64,000 bases of DNA from Calothrix sp. PCC 7507 (GTDB taxonomy: Bacteria; Cyanobacteriota; Cyanobacteriia; Cyanobacteriales; Nostocaceae). The notes below the pieces were generated by a model. The model saw only the letters and a program-made list of their open reading frames with translations. It made no database searches and had not been told where the DNA came from. Of this stretch, positions 54,807 through 64,000 are shown piece by piece (position 1 is the first letter of the stretch; each line of letters starts with the position of its first letter). Location of the stretch: assembly GCF_000316575.1 (NCBI RefSeq), contig NC_019682.1, positions 5,498,501-5,562,500 on the forward strand, read 5' to 3'. A program made the position numbers and the translations under genes.

Positions 54807-56459
54807 TTAAGAAAAGTTGGAAACTGTAGACTTTTCTAGAGTCGCTACTAATTTCACACCAAATTCTGATTCAAATACTTCTTTTTTGTAATCTATACTC
54901 CAGAGTTCTAATTCACATTGATCATCAGATTGTGATGGGAAAATTAGTAAATTGCACAGATGAAATTGTGGATAATATTCACACTGCACACGGGCGATCG
55001 CGCCAATTTGTCGTCTATCTAAAGCAACTGCCAATCTTAAAATCGCACTCAATTGGCTAACCGTTTGTCGCTGCTGTTTAGTGAGCAAATTACGGAAACT
55101 TTCGTGCTTTTTCTTAGGAGGAGATTTACGGTGATAACGTGCTAAATTGGCAATGATTTCTATCTCTGTTTCCGTATAACCGAGTAATTCTCCATTGCGA
55201 ATTAAATAGTAGGAGTGCTTATGGTGAGATGAATGGTTGATATAGTGACCACAATTATGTAACACCGCAGCCGCCCATAGCAGTTGGCGTTCTTCTCCAC
55301 CCCAGTAGTGTAGTGAACCTTGTGTTTGATCAAATAAACTGAGGGCAAATGCAGCGACGCGATCGCTATAATCCAAATTAACTTGGTACTTTTTCGCCTG
55401 TTTCAGCACACTGCGCTGGCGAATGGAACTTTGAAACCGTAGTTTATCTTCAATTAAACCGTGGGCTAGCATCCAGTCTACAATTACGCCCTCTCTCAGA
55501 GAACGCTCACAAGTTGTCACTGACTCCACACCCAAAAGAGTCATAGCTTCCTGTAAAATTACTGCGCCTGCTAGTATAACTTCCGACCGCTTATCTGGCA
55601 TACCAGGGATCGTAGCCCTTTCGACATTAGTTAATTTTCGTAGGCGATTTACCCAATCCTGCAAGTCTTTGAGACTTAATTGATACCCATTGAGTGTGGA
55701 GGGGATAAAACCTAACTTTTCCCGTGCATTAATCAGCGCTAGGGTTTCAATTGTGCCAGAGGTACCTATCAAACGCGGTGTTTGACCAAATTCTAGGTTA
55801 GCTGACACTTCTTCTACGGAACGTTCTAACATTCCCCGTGCATAAGCTTGTAAATACTGAAACTGGATGTTGCTAATGGGGTCAGTGGTAATTAACTCAC
55901 TGGTGAGTCGCACTGCACCGATTTTGGTACTGGTGAGGGTACGCGGTTCATGACTGTCTCCCAAAATGATTTCTGTGGAACCGCCGCCAATATCGATGAT
56001 TAGGTGAGGCTGGTTGTGAAATTCCATCCCCGACAACACACCTAGGTAGATACGTCGCGCTTCTTCTTGGCCAGAAATCAAGTCAACGCATAAACCTAAC
56101 TCAACAGCTATTCTATGTAAAAAATCTTTACCATTCGGGGCTTCGCGCACAGCGCTAGTGGCGACAGCCACAACAGTTTCAGCATTCAACGTTTTAGCAA
56201 TTTCTTGGAAACGTCGCAGGGCAGCGATCGCTTTATCAATAATAGCTGCTTTCAGATGCCCAGTAGCAAGATCGCGATCGCCCAGCCTCACAGTTTCTTT
56301 GTCTTTGGCAATAATGCTAAAAGATGGGAGACTTGGGTCAATCCGCACAATCACCATGTGCAGAGAATTCGTTCCCAAGTCAATAGCAGCAATAATCCGG
56401 TGTCGCTTAACTGTTTGAGTAGGGAGACTCAAAGAGCTAGCTGAGACTAAATTTAGCAT
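54807..56459 (-). CDS. ppx: Exopolyphosphatase (Ppx/GppA family) with HD-like domain
   Basis: The 550-residue protein has the Ppx/GppA actin-like domains: IAAIDLGTNSLHMVIVRIDP, VAVATSAVREAPNG, HLIIDIGGGSTEIILGD, and a C-terminal HD-like region (WAAAVLHNCGHYINHSSHHK). It hydrolyses polyphosphate from the end or pppGpp. Length and domain order fit the long Ppx form. ATG 56459 is used. Confidence 0.92.
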   Translation of the reverse strand: MLNLVSASSLSLPTQTVKRHRIIAAIDLGTNSLHMVIVRIDPSLPSFSIIAKDKETVRLGDRDLATGHLKAAIIDKAIAALRRFQEIAKTLNAETVVAVATSAVREAPNGKDFLHRIAVELGLCVDLISGQEEARRIYLGVLSGMEFHNQPHLIIDIGGGSTEIILGDSHEPRTLTSTKIGAVRLTSELITTDPISNIQFQYLQAYARGMLERSVEEVSANLEFGQTPRLIGTSGTIETLALINAREKLGFIPSTLNGYQLSLKDLQDWVNRLRKLTNVERATIPGMPDKRSEVILAGAVILQEAMTLLGVESVTTCERSLREGVIVDWMLAHGLIEDKLRFQSSIRQRSVLKQAKKYQVNLDYSDRVAAFALSLFDQTQGSLHYWGGEERQLLWAAAVLHNCGHYINHSSHHKHSYYLIRNGELLGYTETEIEIIANLARYHRKSPPKKKHESFRNLLTKQQRQTVSQLSAILRLAVALDRRQIGAIARVQCEYYPQFHLCNLLIFPSQSDDQCELELWSIDYKKEVFESEFGVKLVATLEKSTVSNFS

Positions 56460-56802
56460 CTACTTTACGCTCTATTAAGGAAGGTATAGTCAGCAATTCA
56501 AAATTCACGTCTGGTAGCAAAAATTCTGGCGCTTGTCTGTGTGCAAATTAGAGGCACAAAAGCTTTAAGGCTGGTGTGTCGGGCAATCGGCACTATTGTA
56601 TGATGCGAAACCACTGTCTTTTCAGGCTTAACAGTCATCATTTAACTGTTAACTGTTCACCCTGCTGCTAACAACCAAAATGACTATTCAGATGTATCCA
56701 AAGTTGCTATTTTAGGTTGTGATTTTACAAATAGCAAATAACGATATTCTATAGATGTAAAGATGTGTTAATTCATCTAGCTCAAGTAATTATTTAATTT
56801 TT
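56460..56802. other. ppx-ubiA divergent intergenic region
   Basis: It contains a GTTAACTGTT repeat (about 56640-56657) related to the palindrome at 2513-2541. Both divergent promoters should be here. No RNA gene or clear operator is visible. Confidence 0.4.
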
Positions 56803-57681
56803 ATGTTGAGGACGCCAGAAAACAACCAAGAACCTGTATGGTTCGTAATTATCCGTCTTTTGCGGTGGCATAAACCCGAAGGACGGTTAATTTTGATGAT
56901 TCCTGCCCTTTGGGCTGTATTTTTGGCGGCTGCTGGTAAACCACCTTTACCCTTAGTAGGTGTGATGATATTGGGTACCCTCGCCACAAGTGCGCTGGGG
57001 TGTGTTGTCAATGATTTATGGGACAGAGATATTGATCCAGAAGTCGAAAGAACACGCGATCGCCCCCTCGCTGCCAGGACATTATCTATTAAAGTGGGTA
57101 TTGCCGTCGCTATTGTGGCACTGGCATGTGCAGCAGTGCTGGCTTTTTATTTAAACACCCTGAGCTTTTGGTTGTCTGTAGCAGCCGTCCCTGTAATTAT
57201 ACTGTATCCCGGTGCCAAGCGGGTATTTCCCATACCTCAACTTGTGCTTTCAATTGCTTGGGGTTTTGCCGTGTTGATTAGCTGGAGTGCAGTCACCAAA
57301 GACCTTTCCCAACCCACTTGGTTACTTTGGGGAGCGACTGTATTATGGACATTGGGATTTGATACTGTTTATGCTATGAGCGATCGCGAAGACGATCAAC
57401 GTATTGGTGTTAATTCCAGCGCCCTATTCTTTGGTGATTATGCCCCTACAGCCATAGCGCTTTTCTTTGCCGGCACAATTATCTTACTGGCTTGGTTAGG
57501 TATTTCCATCCATCTCAATATTACCTTTTGGATTAGCCTAGCGATCGCTGCTGTCGGTTGGATTTGGCAATCTTTACGCTTAAAGCAGAGTAATCTACCT
57601 AACCCTGCTTACGGTGAAATGTTCCGCCAAAATGTCTGGATTGGTTTTGTTTTACTTGCTGGGATGATTACTGGATCTTGA
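56803..57681 (+). CDS. UbiA-type 4-hydroxybenzoate polyprenyltransferase
   Basis: The 292-residue membrane protein has about eight segments and both Asp-rich motifs: NDLWDRDIDPEVERTRDRP (70-88) and DREDDQRIG. It attaches a long prenyl chain to 4-hydroxybenzoate in plastoquinone synthesis in cyanobacteria. Start ATG 56803; the N-terminal helix RLLRWHKPEGRLILMIPALW follows. Confidence 0.9.
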   Translation: MLRTPENNQEPVWFVIIRLLRWHKPEGRLILMIPALWAVFLAAAGKPPLPLVGVMILGTLATSALGCVVNDLWDRDIDPEVERTRDRPLAARTLSIKVGIAVAIVALACAAVLAFYLNTLSFWLSVAAVPVIILYPGAKRVFPIPQLVLSIAWGFAVLISWSAVTKDLSQPTWLLWGATVLWTLGFDTVYAMSDREDDQRIGVNSSALFFGDYAPTAIALFFAGTIILLAWLGISIHLNITFWISLAIAAVGWIWQSLRLKQSNLPNPAYGEMFRQNVWIGFVLLAGMITGS

Positions 57682-57874
57682 TAAACTTTTGACACAGACT
57701 AAGTTCAATTTTTCGGAAAAGTTAAGGGCATTCTCTTCATGAAAATTTTACATTTTCCCCGTATTATCTCGGAAATTGTAAATTTTTTGTGTCAATCTCT
57801 CTGAGGTTAGATCCGAAATCCTACGGTTTTAGTCTAGTAGTTGGGTAGATGAATAAAAATCAGACATACCCAAT

Positions 57875-58456
57875 TTGATGAAGCGATCGCATCTGGCTAA
57901 AATCGCCATAACACTTTTACTTTCTCTCAGCAGCATTGGTATTGTTGGCGGAGGTTTTTTTCTGAAAAAAGCATTTAGTAATTCCGGTGAACCTGAGATC
58001 GTAACTGATACAACCAGATATCATAAAATTCGAGAACAACTTGGTTACAATAACTACCTCATAAAACATTTTCCTGGTGATATTCCTGTCGATGCTAAAG
58101 GTGTGCGAATTGCTTACTCTCCAGCCTCATCAATAGGTAATAGTTTTTTTCAAATCAGACTAAAACAGCCACCAGAGAAGATAAAAAAATCACTCTTACA
58201 ATATCAGAAAATTGCTAAACATCAATACAAAGGTGGTAGCACAAATGACCATGCCAACTCACTTAATGGTGTACCGACAACTTTTTTTTACACTAATGAC
58301 ACAACGGAAGAATCCTTTCCACCCTCATATGAAATATTAGTATTAGATGCCAAGGATAAAGGTAGCCCTGGCTTTAATTGGAGTCATGGTGATAGTTATG
58401 GGGTAGCAATTAATAGTTCAGCCTCAGAAATTGTTTATTGGTTTGAAAAGTGGTAA
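57875..58456 (+). CDS. Membrane-anchored protein, unknown
   Basis: The 193-residue protein has one N-terminal membrane segment (about 9-31, AITLLLSLSSIGIVGGGFFL) and an extracytoplasmic domain, rich in Tyr, His and Lys with an HFPGDIPVDAKGVRIAYSPA stretch. Not recognised. Alone in its surroundings. Confidence 0.6.
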   Translation: MMKRSHLAKIAITLLLSLSSIGIVGGGFFLKKAFSNSGEPEIVTDTTRYHKIREQLGYNNYLIKHFPGDIPVDAKGVRIAYSPASSIGNSFFQIRLKQPPEKIKKSLLQYQKIAKHQYKGGSTNDHANSLNGVPTTFFYTNDTTEESFPPSYEILVLDAKDKGSPGFNWSHGDSYGVAINSSASEIVYWFEKW

Positions 58457-58775
58457 TTTTTCATTTGTGAAGAGTCAAGCCCACATTCCACAGATCAGTG
58501 TTAAGGAGCTACAGTAGACAAATTATCAACTTCGCCTCACAAAAAACTTACTGAATCCAAAGTTTTAAAGCACCATATCATGTCTGGCTGATTAGTTATG
58601 AATCCCGCATCTGTGCAAAAACCTGAAAACTCTTTCTCCCTCTGCTTCCTTGCAGTCTTAATGATAAGTCTTTCCCCTGACACGATATCGTCCCTAGGCT
58701 GATATTCATATGACAAAAAGAGTCAGAAGAAACAAGCCTCCTGACTTTTAGCTAAAGCAAAAAATTTTTTAGTTT
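58457..58775. other. Intergenic region between convergent genes
   Basis: No gene is seen. It is AT-rich with a GAAACAAGCC...-type sequence. At 58700-58770 the sequence AAAAAATTTTTTAGTTTTTA directly after the emfourin-like stop region could serve as its terminator, though without a strong stem. Confidence 0.35.
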
Positions 58776-59075
58776 TTAGTTTTTTTGTGCTATCTGATTT
58801 AGCCATTCAATCAGGGGTCTTAAAGTGCCTGGCATTGCAGCCTCACTCACTGTCACCGTATGCTGCTTACCCTGGTCTTCTACTGTCAATTTATACTGAA
58901 AGCGATCGCTCTGAGGATTAGAAGAGGTAATTTGTTCAGGTAACTTAAATAAATCAGCAGCTTCCACAAGTCGGGGCATGACATCAGCTTCATTTGGCGG
59001 TAGAGTAGCTGTATCAACGGTTGTGGTCTTGATAATGCCAGCAAAGCCGCCCGTGCGCTGAAACGATATCCGCAT
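58776..59075 (-). CDS. Emfourin-like protealysin inhibitor
   Basis: The 99-residue protein begins MRISFQRTGGFAGIIKTTTV and has LFKLPEQITSSNPQSDRFQY and TVSEAAMPGTLRPLIEWLNQ, the pattern of emfourin-type inhibitors of M4 metalloproteases. The M4 protease gene lies 137 bp upstream on the same strand, so they are a protease-inhibitor pair. In studied bacteria emfourin blocks protealysin tightly; the same is inferred here. Confidence 0.85.
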   Translation of the reverse strand: MRISFQRTGGFAGIIKTTTVDTATLPPNEADVMPRLVEAADLFKLPEQITSSNPQSDRFQYKLTVEDQGKQHTVTVSEAAMPGTLRPLIEWLNQIAQKN

Positions 59076-59212
59076 TTTTTGCTCTCCGTCGTGTTGTCTA
59101 GGGCGAGAAATACAAAGACTGGGAGGTTAGTATTATCTCCCAGTTTAGCAATCTCAGCACAACACGGTAAAAATCATGAATTATGAAACTTTGACTTGTT
59201 CGCCATCCGGTA

Positions 59213-60301
59213 TTACAACTTCGGAGTAACTCCTACTTTTTGCCAAGCATTTTTCACGGCTTTCTGTTCCTTGCTATCGAGTCCGTAGAGTTCTCCAGCC
59301 ACTTTGATAGTGATATCAGCAGCATGTCTAAACTCAGACTTGGAGCGTAGGCGATCGCGCAATGCTATGTACCAAATCTTACCAGCTTTCTCCCAAGCGT
59401 AGCCGCCGATTTCCACCGCCGCCAGATAAAAAGCATAGTTGGGGATACCTGAGTTGATATGTACCCCAGCATTATCTTCAAAGCCAGTATATTTGTCTTT
59501 CACAAATGCTGGTTGGGGGTCTTTACCCAATACTGGGTCATTGTATGCTGTTCCTGGTGCTTTTAGCGATCGGATACCAACACCTTTGACATTTGGTGCC
59601 AATAGTCCCTCACCAACAATCCAGTCTGCCTCTGCTGCTGTTTGATTTTTGATCTTCTGTTTTACTAATGAACCGAAGACATCAGAAAAAGATTCATTCA
59701 GTGCCCCCGATTCACCATAATATAGTAGACCAGCTTCATATTGAGTGATACCGTGGGTTAATTCATGGGCAATGACATCAACTGACTTAGTGAAGCGTTG
59801 AAACAGTTGTCCGTCTCCATCACCATATACCATCTGGTCTCCATTCCAGAAGGCGTTGTCATACTTAACGCCATAATGCACAGTAGAATCTAAACGCAGT
59901 CCCTTATCATCAATAGAATTGCGATCGAATACTTCGTGGAATAAGTCATAGGTAGCACCAGCGGCATCATAGGCTTCATTTACAGCCACATCACTGCTAG
60001 GAGGACTTCCTTCACTGCGTACCAGTGTACCAGGGAGTTGCTGTCCATTTTTAGCATCATAAATAGTGCGGCGCTTCACACCAGGAGATGGTGCAAACGA
60101 AAGGCCACCTATAATATCCCGTCTTCCCCGCAGCTGTGCGGAAACATTGAGTGTGTGAAAAGCCCAACTACGCTGCTCAGGATTGCCATTCACGGCAACA
60201 TTCTCCAGCATATGTGGCGGAACGATACAACAGATAGAGCATCTGTTATGAACTGGATGCTGACACTGAAACCCAGATGATTTTTGCTTATTTCGAGCCA
60301 T
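59213..60301 (-). CDS. M4 metalloprotease, protealysin-like
   Basis: The 362-residue zinc protease has HELTHGI at the active site (His and Glu of HExxH) and the third ligand Glu in GALNESFSDVFGS, and the C-terminal VHINSGIPNYAFY with the catalytic-side His. There is no signal peptide; a short protealysin-type propeptide with PPHMLENVAVNG lies at the N terminus, with several Cys before it. ATG 60301 follows an AGGAG site 10 bp upstream. Protealysins are cytoplasmic or released by unknown routes. Confidence 0.92.
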   Translation of the reverse strand: MARNKQKSSGFQCQHPVHNRCSICCIVPPHMLENVAVNGNPEQRSWAFHTLNVSAQLRGRRDIIGGLSFAPSPGVKRRTIYDAKNGQQLPGTLVRSEGSPPSSDVAVNEAYDAAGATYDLFHEVFDRNSIDDKGLRLDSTVHYGVKYDNAFWNGDQMVYGDGDGQLFQRFTKSVDVIAHELTHGITQYEAGLLYYGESGALNESFSDVFGSLVKQKIKNQTAAEADWIVGEGLLAPNVKGVGIRSLKAPGTAYNDPVLGKDPQPAFVKDKYTGFEDNAGVHINSGIPNYAFYLAAVEIGGYAWEKAGKIWYIALRDRLRSKSEFRHAADITIKVAGELYGLDSKEQKAVKNAWQKVGVTPKL

Positions 60302-60797
60302 CCAACATATTCTCCTTTTGAAACTAAGTGATGGCAAACATTGGCTTAAACTTCACTATTTGAAGGTGCAAAGGAACCAATGCAAACGGTGTGTCCCTGG
60401 TTTGTCTTTTAAAAAAGCTTCTACCTTATATTTTCAGATAGGTCTGTTGATAGAGGACAATTCTCTTGACTTCTTACTGAAGTTGAGAAATTGGTAAGGA
60501 ATAAAATTTTCCTTTTTCCTCTTTTCCCACCCTTTGCAAAGAATCGCAAAAGGTCTTTTTTGAGGGTAGTTTGGTATTGGGACATCACATAAAAACACAA
60601 TACAAACCTGGATTCCGCAAATTTAAACCGAAATCCTTGTCTGTATTCGCACAACCCCCTTTACAGACCCAACGGGTTTATATAATAGTTCCTGTCAAGG
60701 GTAAATGTGTAATTTATTACTATTTTTTTACTAGAAACTTTACCAGGATTGCCATTGATTAGGAACAGTGCCATCGAAAATTCTTAACCTATAAACG
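60302..60797. other. Intergenic region without recognisable genes
   Basis: This 496-bp gap lies upstream of the protease gene and downstream of the methyltransferase gene. Weak open frames occur on both strands, but none has a credible start or protein-like composition. The protease promoter should be near 60320-60420. Confidence 0.4.
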
Positions 60798-61514
60798 TTA
60801 CACCCAGCCACCAAAAACTGCCAAGCCGTAGTATTTCCAAGGAATTGCTACTGTTTCAAATCCAGCTATTGACAGCATTTGCACGTGGGTATCTAAAGTA
60901 GCTAGTTGATCTGAATGAGAGTAACCTTGAGTATCAGTAATGCCAACCTCGGCACGAGTTTCTGCGAGTTCTGGTCTTTGTTGGGTTATCCATTCTTCCC
61001 GTACCGCCTTGTAAACTTCTGCTAAGGCAGGTAATTCTGGTAGAATAGGGTCTGCATTCCAAAAACAGCCATTGTGCGTGAGACTGTCAGCTACCTGTTG
61101 AAATAGCTTGAATTTCATCTCATCTTCAAGATGATGAATCGCCAGAGATGACACAGAAGCATCAAATTCGTTGCCAATTTCAAATTTTTCTGGATTATTT
61201 GCCCAATCACCAAAATCTGCTTCAATACCAGTCCAGCGATGTTCATACCCAGATTTTTTGATTTTATCTTGGGCGAACTGCAGCATTCGGGGTGAGTAAT
61301 CGAGGGCGATAACTTTAGCATCTGGAAATCGTTTGAGTATCTTCAGGGTAAGTTCGCCTGTACCGCAGCCTAATTCTAAAACGCGGTGAGTTGTTGGAGG
61401 TAAACAACAAGTTATTACTTCCAGCATCTCATCATACCGGGGTATTAGCTGACGAATACCAGTATCAAAATCAGCAGTGTTGGCAAATACTTCTCCGGGA
61501 AATAGCTGTGGCAT
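60798..61514 (-). CDS. Class I SAM-dependent methyltransferase
   Basis: The 238-residue protein has motif I HRVLELGCGTGELTLKIL and VIALDYSPRMLQFAQDKI, then SSLAIHHLEDEMKFKLFQQV. It resembles UbiE/Coq5-like or trans-aconitate-type methyltransferases; the substrate is unknown. Confidence 0.87.
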   Translation of the reverse strand: MPQLFPGEVFANTADFDTGIRQLIPRYDEMLEVITCCLPPTTHRVLELGCGTGELTLKILKRFPDAKVIALDYSPRMLQFAQDKIKKSGYEHRWTGIEADFGDWANNPEKFEIGNEFDASVSSLAIHHLEDEMKFKLFQQVADSLTHNGCFWNADPILPELPALAEVYKAVREEWITQQRPELAETRAEVGITDTQGYSHSDQLATLDTHVQMLSIAGFETVAIPWKYYGLAVFGGWV

Positions 61515-61796
61515 AGTGCTGGCATTAGGTCTTGTATGGAATTACTTTTAACGTATCATTAGGGGGGTCTGAACATCAGACAGCCTAGCTCAAACAAGAT
61601 TTTTCAGAATCGACGGAACTGTTCAATCAGTTTCAACAAAAAGAATACCGACAAAATCGCCCTACCTGCTATGGCTAGGACGATTGTTTATGAAGTGGTA
61701 ATTATGGTTGCTAGAAAAAGCAGAGAAATTATCTTATCAGAGAGAAGAGCGATCGCTCCCTGCACCTCTTTCTAGTATTTTAAATCACTAGCACAC

Positions 61797-62702
61797 TCAA
61801 GCTGTTATACCTTTCAGCAATGGGAATCCCAACTTCTCTCGTTGCTCTACATACAATTGAGCTATTTTCCTAGCCAAATGTCGAATTCTCGCAATGTATC
61901 GAGTCCTCTCCGTGACTGAGATTACACCTCTCGCATCCAGCAAATTAAACGTATGCGAACACTTAATCACATAATCTAAGCTCGGTAAAACCAATCCTCG
62001 CTCTGTTAACTGCGTAGCTTCCTGCTCATACAAATTAAATAGAGTCAGCAGCAACTCTGGATTGGAAGCTTCAAAGTTATATGTACACTGCTCAATTTCT
62101 CCCTGTAGATGCACATCACCATATGTAATGTAGTCCGTCCACTGGATTTTAGTAATCGCTTCCACTTCCTGGAGGTACATTGCCAGTCGCTCCAATCCAT
62201 ATGTAATCTCAATTGACACCGGACGACAATCAATACCTCCGCACTGTTGAAAGTAGGTAAATTGAGTAATTTCCATCCCATCCAACCATACTTCCCAGCC
62301 AGTACCCCAAGCCCCTACCGTCGCATCTTCCCAGTTATCCTCGACAAATCGGATATCGTGATCTTCGGGCCGAATACCTAAAGCCCTCAAAGAATCAAGA
62401 TAAATCTCTTGGATATTATCTGGTGAAGGTTTAATCAACACTTGGTACTGATAATAATGTTGAAACCGATTGGGATTTTCCCCGTAGCGCCCATCTGTAG
62501 GGCGACGACATGGTTCTACATACGCCACAGCCCACGGTTCAGGTCCCAGCGCTCTCAAAAAAGTATGGGGGTTTTTCGTGCCTGCTCCCTTCTCCATATC
62601 GTAAGGTTGGGCAATTAGGCAACCGCGTTGACTGCCAGATATTTCTGCAAGAGACTCGCCCCAAAACTGATGCAATTTAGCTATTACCGACTGAAAATTC
62701 AC
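61797..62702 (-). CDS. glyQ: Glycyl-tRNA synthetase alpha subunit
   Basis: The 301-residue protein begins [20 protein letters not shown] and has the class II motifs of the tetrameric bacterial Gly[42 protein letters not shown] and [20 protein letters not shown]. The alpha subunit charges tRNA-Gly with the beta subunit GlyS, encoded elsewhere. The stretch before the 16S gene follows upstream. Confidence 0.96.
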   Translation of the reverse strand: MNFQSVIAKLHQFWGESLAEISGSQRGCLIAQPYDMEKGAGTKNPHTFLRALGPEPWAVAYVEPCRRPTDGRYGENPNRFQHYYQYQVLIKPSPDNIQEIYLDSLRALGIRPEDHDIRFVEDNWEDATVGAWGTGWEVWLDGMEITQFTYFQQCGGIDCRPVSIEITYGLERLAMYLQEVEAITKIQWTDYITYGDVHLQGEIEQCTYNFEASNPELLLTLFNLYEQEATQLTERGLVLPSLDYVIKCSHTFNLLDARGVISVTERTRYIARIRHLARKIAQLYVEQREKLGFPLLKGITA

Positions 62703-62815
62703 GCTCTACTATTCCTTAGTCAGCACAATCCATACATCATTGTTGCCTACAACTTAGCACTGTGGGCAGTTTTGCAGCGACTTGAAAGAGTTCCAAAATT
62801 CTTTTGGAAAAACAG

Positions 62816-62844
62816 TTGACAGAAATATGGAGGTTCGATATATT
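62816..62844 (+). promoter_or_regulatory. Strong sigma-70-type promoter of the rRNA operon
   Basis: TTGACA (62816-62821) and TATATT (62839-62844) are separated by exactly 17 bp, a near-consensus promoter. It precedes a leader of about 165 bp to the mature 16S 5' end. The leader (62850-63014) contains GAACCTTGAAAAT-type sequence and inverted repeats, likely antitermination and processing signals. The rest of 62703-63014 is the glyQ-16S divergent gap. Confidence 0.7.
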
Positions 62845-63014
62845 GAATAAGTGCCTGAAGCGGAGCGCGAAAGAGCGACGCTGCGAGGAACACCGAACCT
62901 TGAAAATATTATAGTTTGAAAGCCAGTATACAACAAGTACCTTGCGTCAGTAAAGAAAATAACCTGACTGAGGTTGAAATCAGTCAAAAGAGCTAAAGAA
63001 CTACTTACGTTCAC

Positions 63015-64000
<986 letters not shown>

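Overview
The window reads as chromosomal DNA of a filamentous, probably heterocyst-forming cyanobacterium (Nostoc/Anabaena-like, order Nostocales). Reasons: the palindrome GCGATCGC (HIP1) is scattered everywhere; short tandem heptamers occur between genes; gene pairs such as tig-clpP-clpX, a plant-type UbiA prenyltransferase, an SDR-CIA30 fusion and a Mo-dependent nitrogenase C-terminal-family protein are typical of this group; and the 16S rRNA at the right edge looks cyanobacterial. The genus is inferred, not proven.

Left part (1-23.8 kb) is mostly core genome: a molybdenum-cofactor oxidoreductase, rpmF, a membrane-anchored caspase-like protein that has lost both catalytic residues, an anion transporter, an FTR1 iron permease with a His-rich exported partner, the minus-strand row asd-dapA-rnj (lysine/diaminopimelate synthesis plus RNase J), the plus-strand row tig-clpP-clpX (trigger factor and ClpXP protease), hydrolases, a GntR regulator and a short ribosomal S1 paralogue.

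The middle (about 23.9-38.9 kb) is an accessory island. It holds about ten toxin-antitoxin or TA-like modules in tandem (PIN, HicA-like, ParE-like, Phd-like, FitA-like). Several are decaying: one PIN is truncated, one carries a frameshift, one DUF4365-like gene has an amber stop, and one HicA-like gene is a duplicate without its partner. They are separated by dozens of copies of short HIP1-bearing repeats. Then come a NERD-nuclease/SF1-helicase fusion, a FitA/VapC-like pair, and a three-gene set (unknown protein, small Cys-motif protein, PD-(D/E)XK nuclease) whose first gene is split by a 1140-bp insertion sequence. The island ends at the 3' end of a tRNA-Ser gene. The three-gene set is the best candidate for an undescribed (probably defence) system.

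The right part (39-64 kb) returns to ordinary genes: a metallophosphoesterase, nadA behind a tandem-repeat promoter, an aromatic amino-acid permease, an SDR-CIA30 protein, an ABC sugar-binding lipoprotein, a glycosyltransferase and methyltransferases, LD-carboxypeptidase, a DMT exporter, an exopolyphosphatase, the UbiA prenyltransferase, a protealysin-like M4 protease with its emfourin-type inhibitor, glyQ, and the 5' two-thirds of a 16S rRNA gene behind a near-consensus promoter.

Non-coding mobile elements are clear at four places: a 206-bp element nested in an older repeat (1487-1692, 8-bp target duplication), two related miniature elements with 9- and 10-bp target duplications (48514-48611, 54607-54786), and the IS at 36110-37249. 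Functions are assigned from protein motifs by eye; no database search was made.
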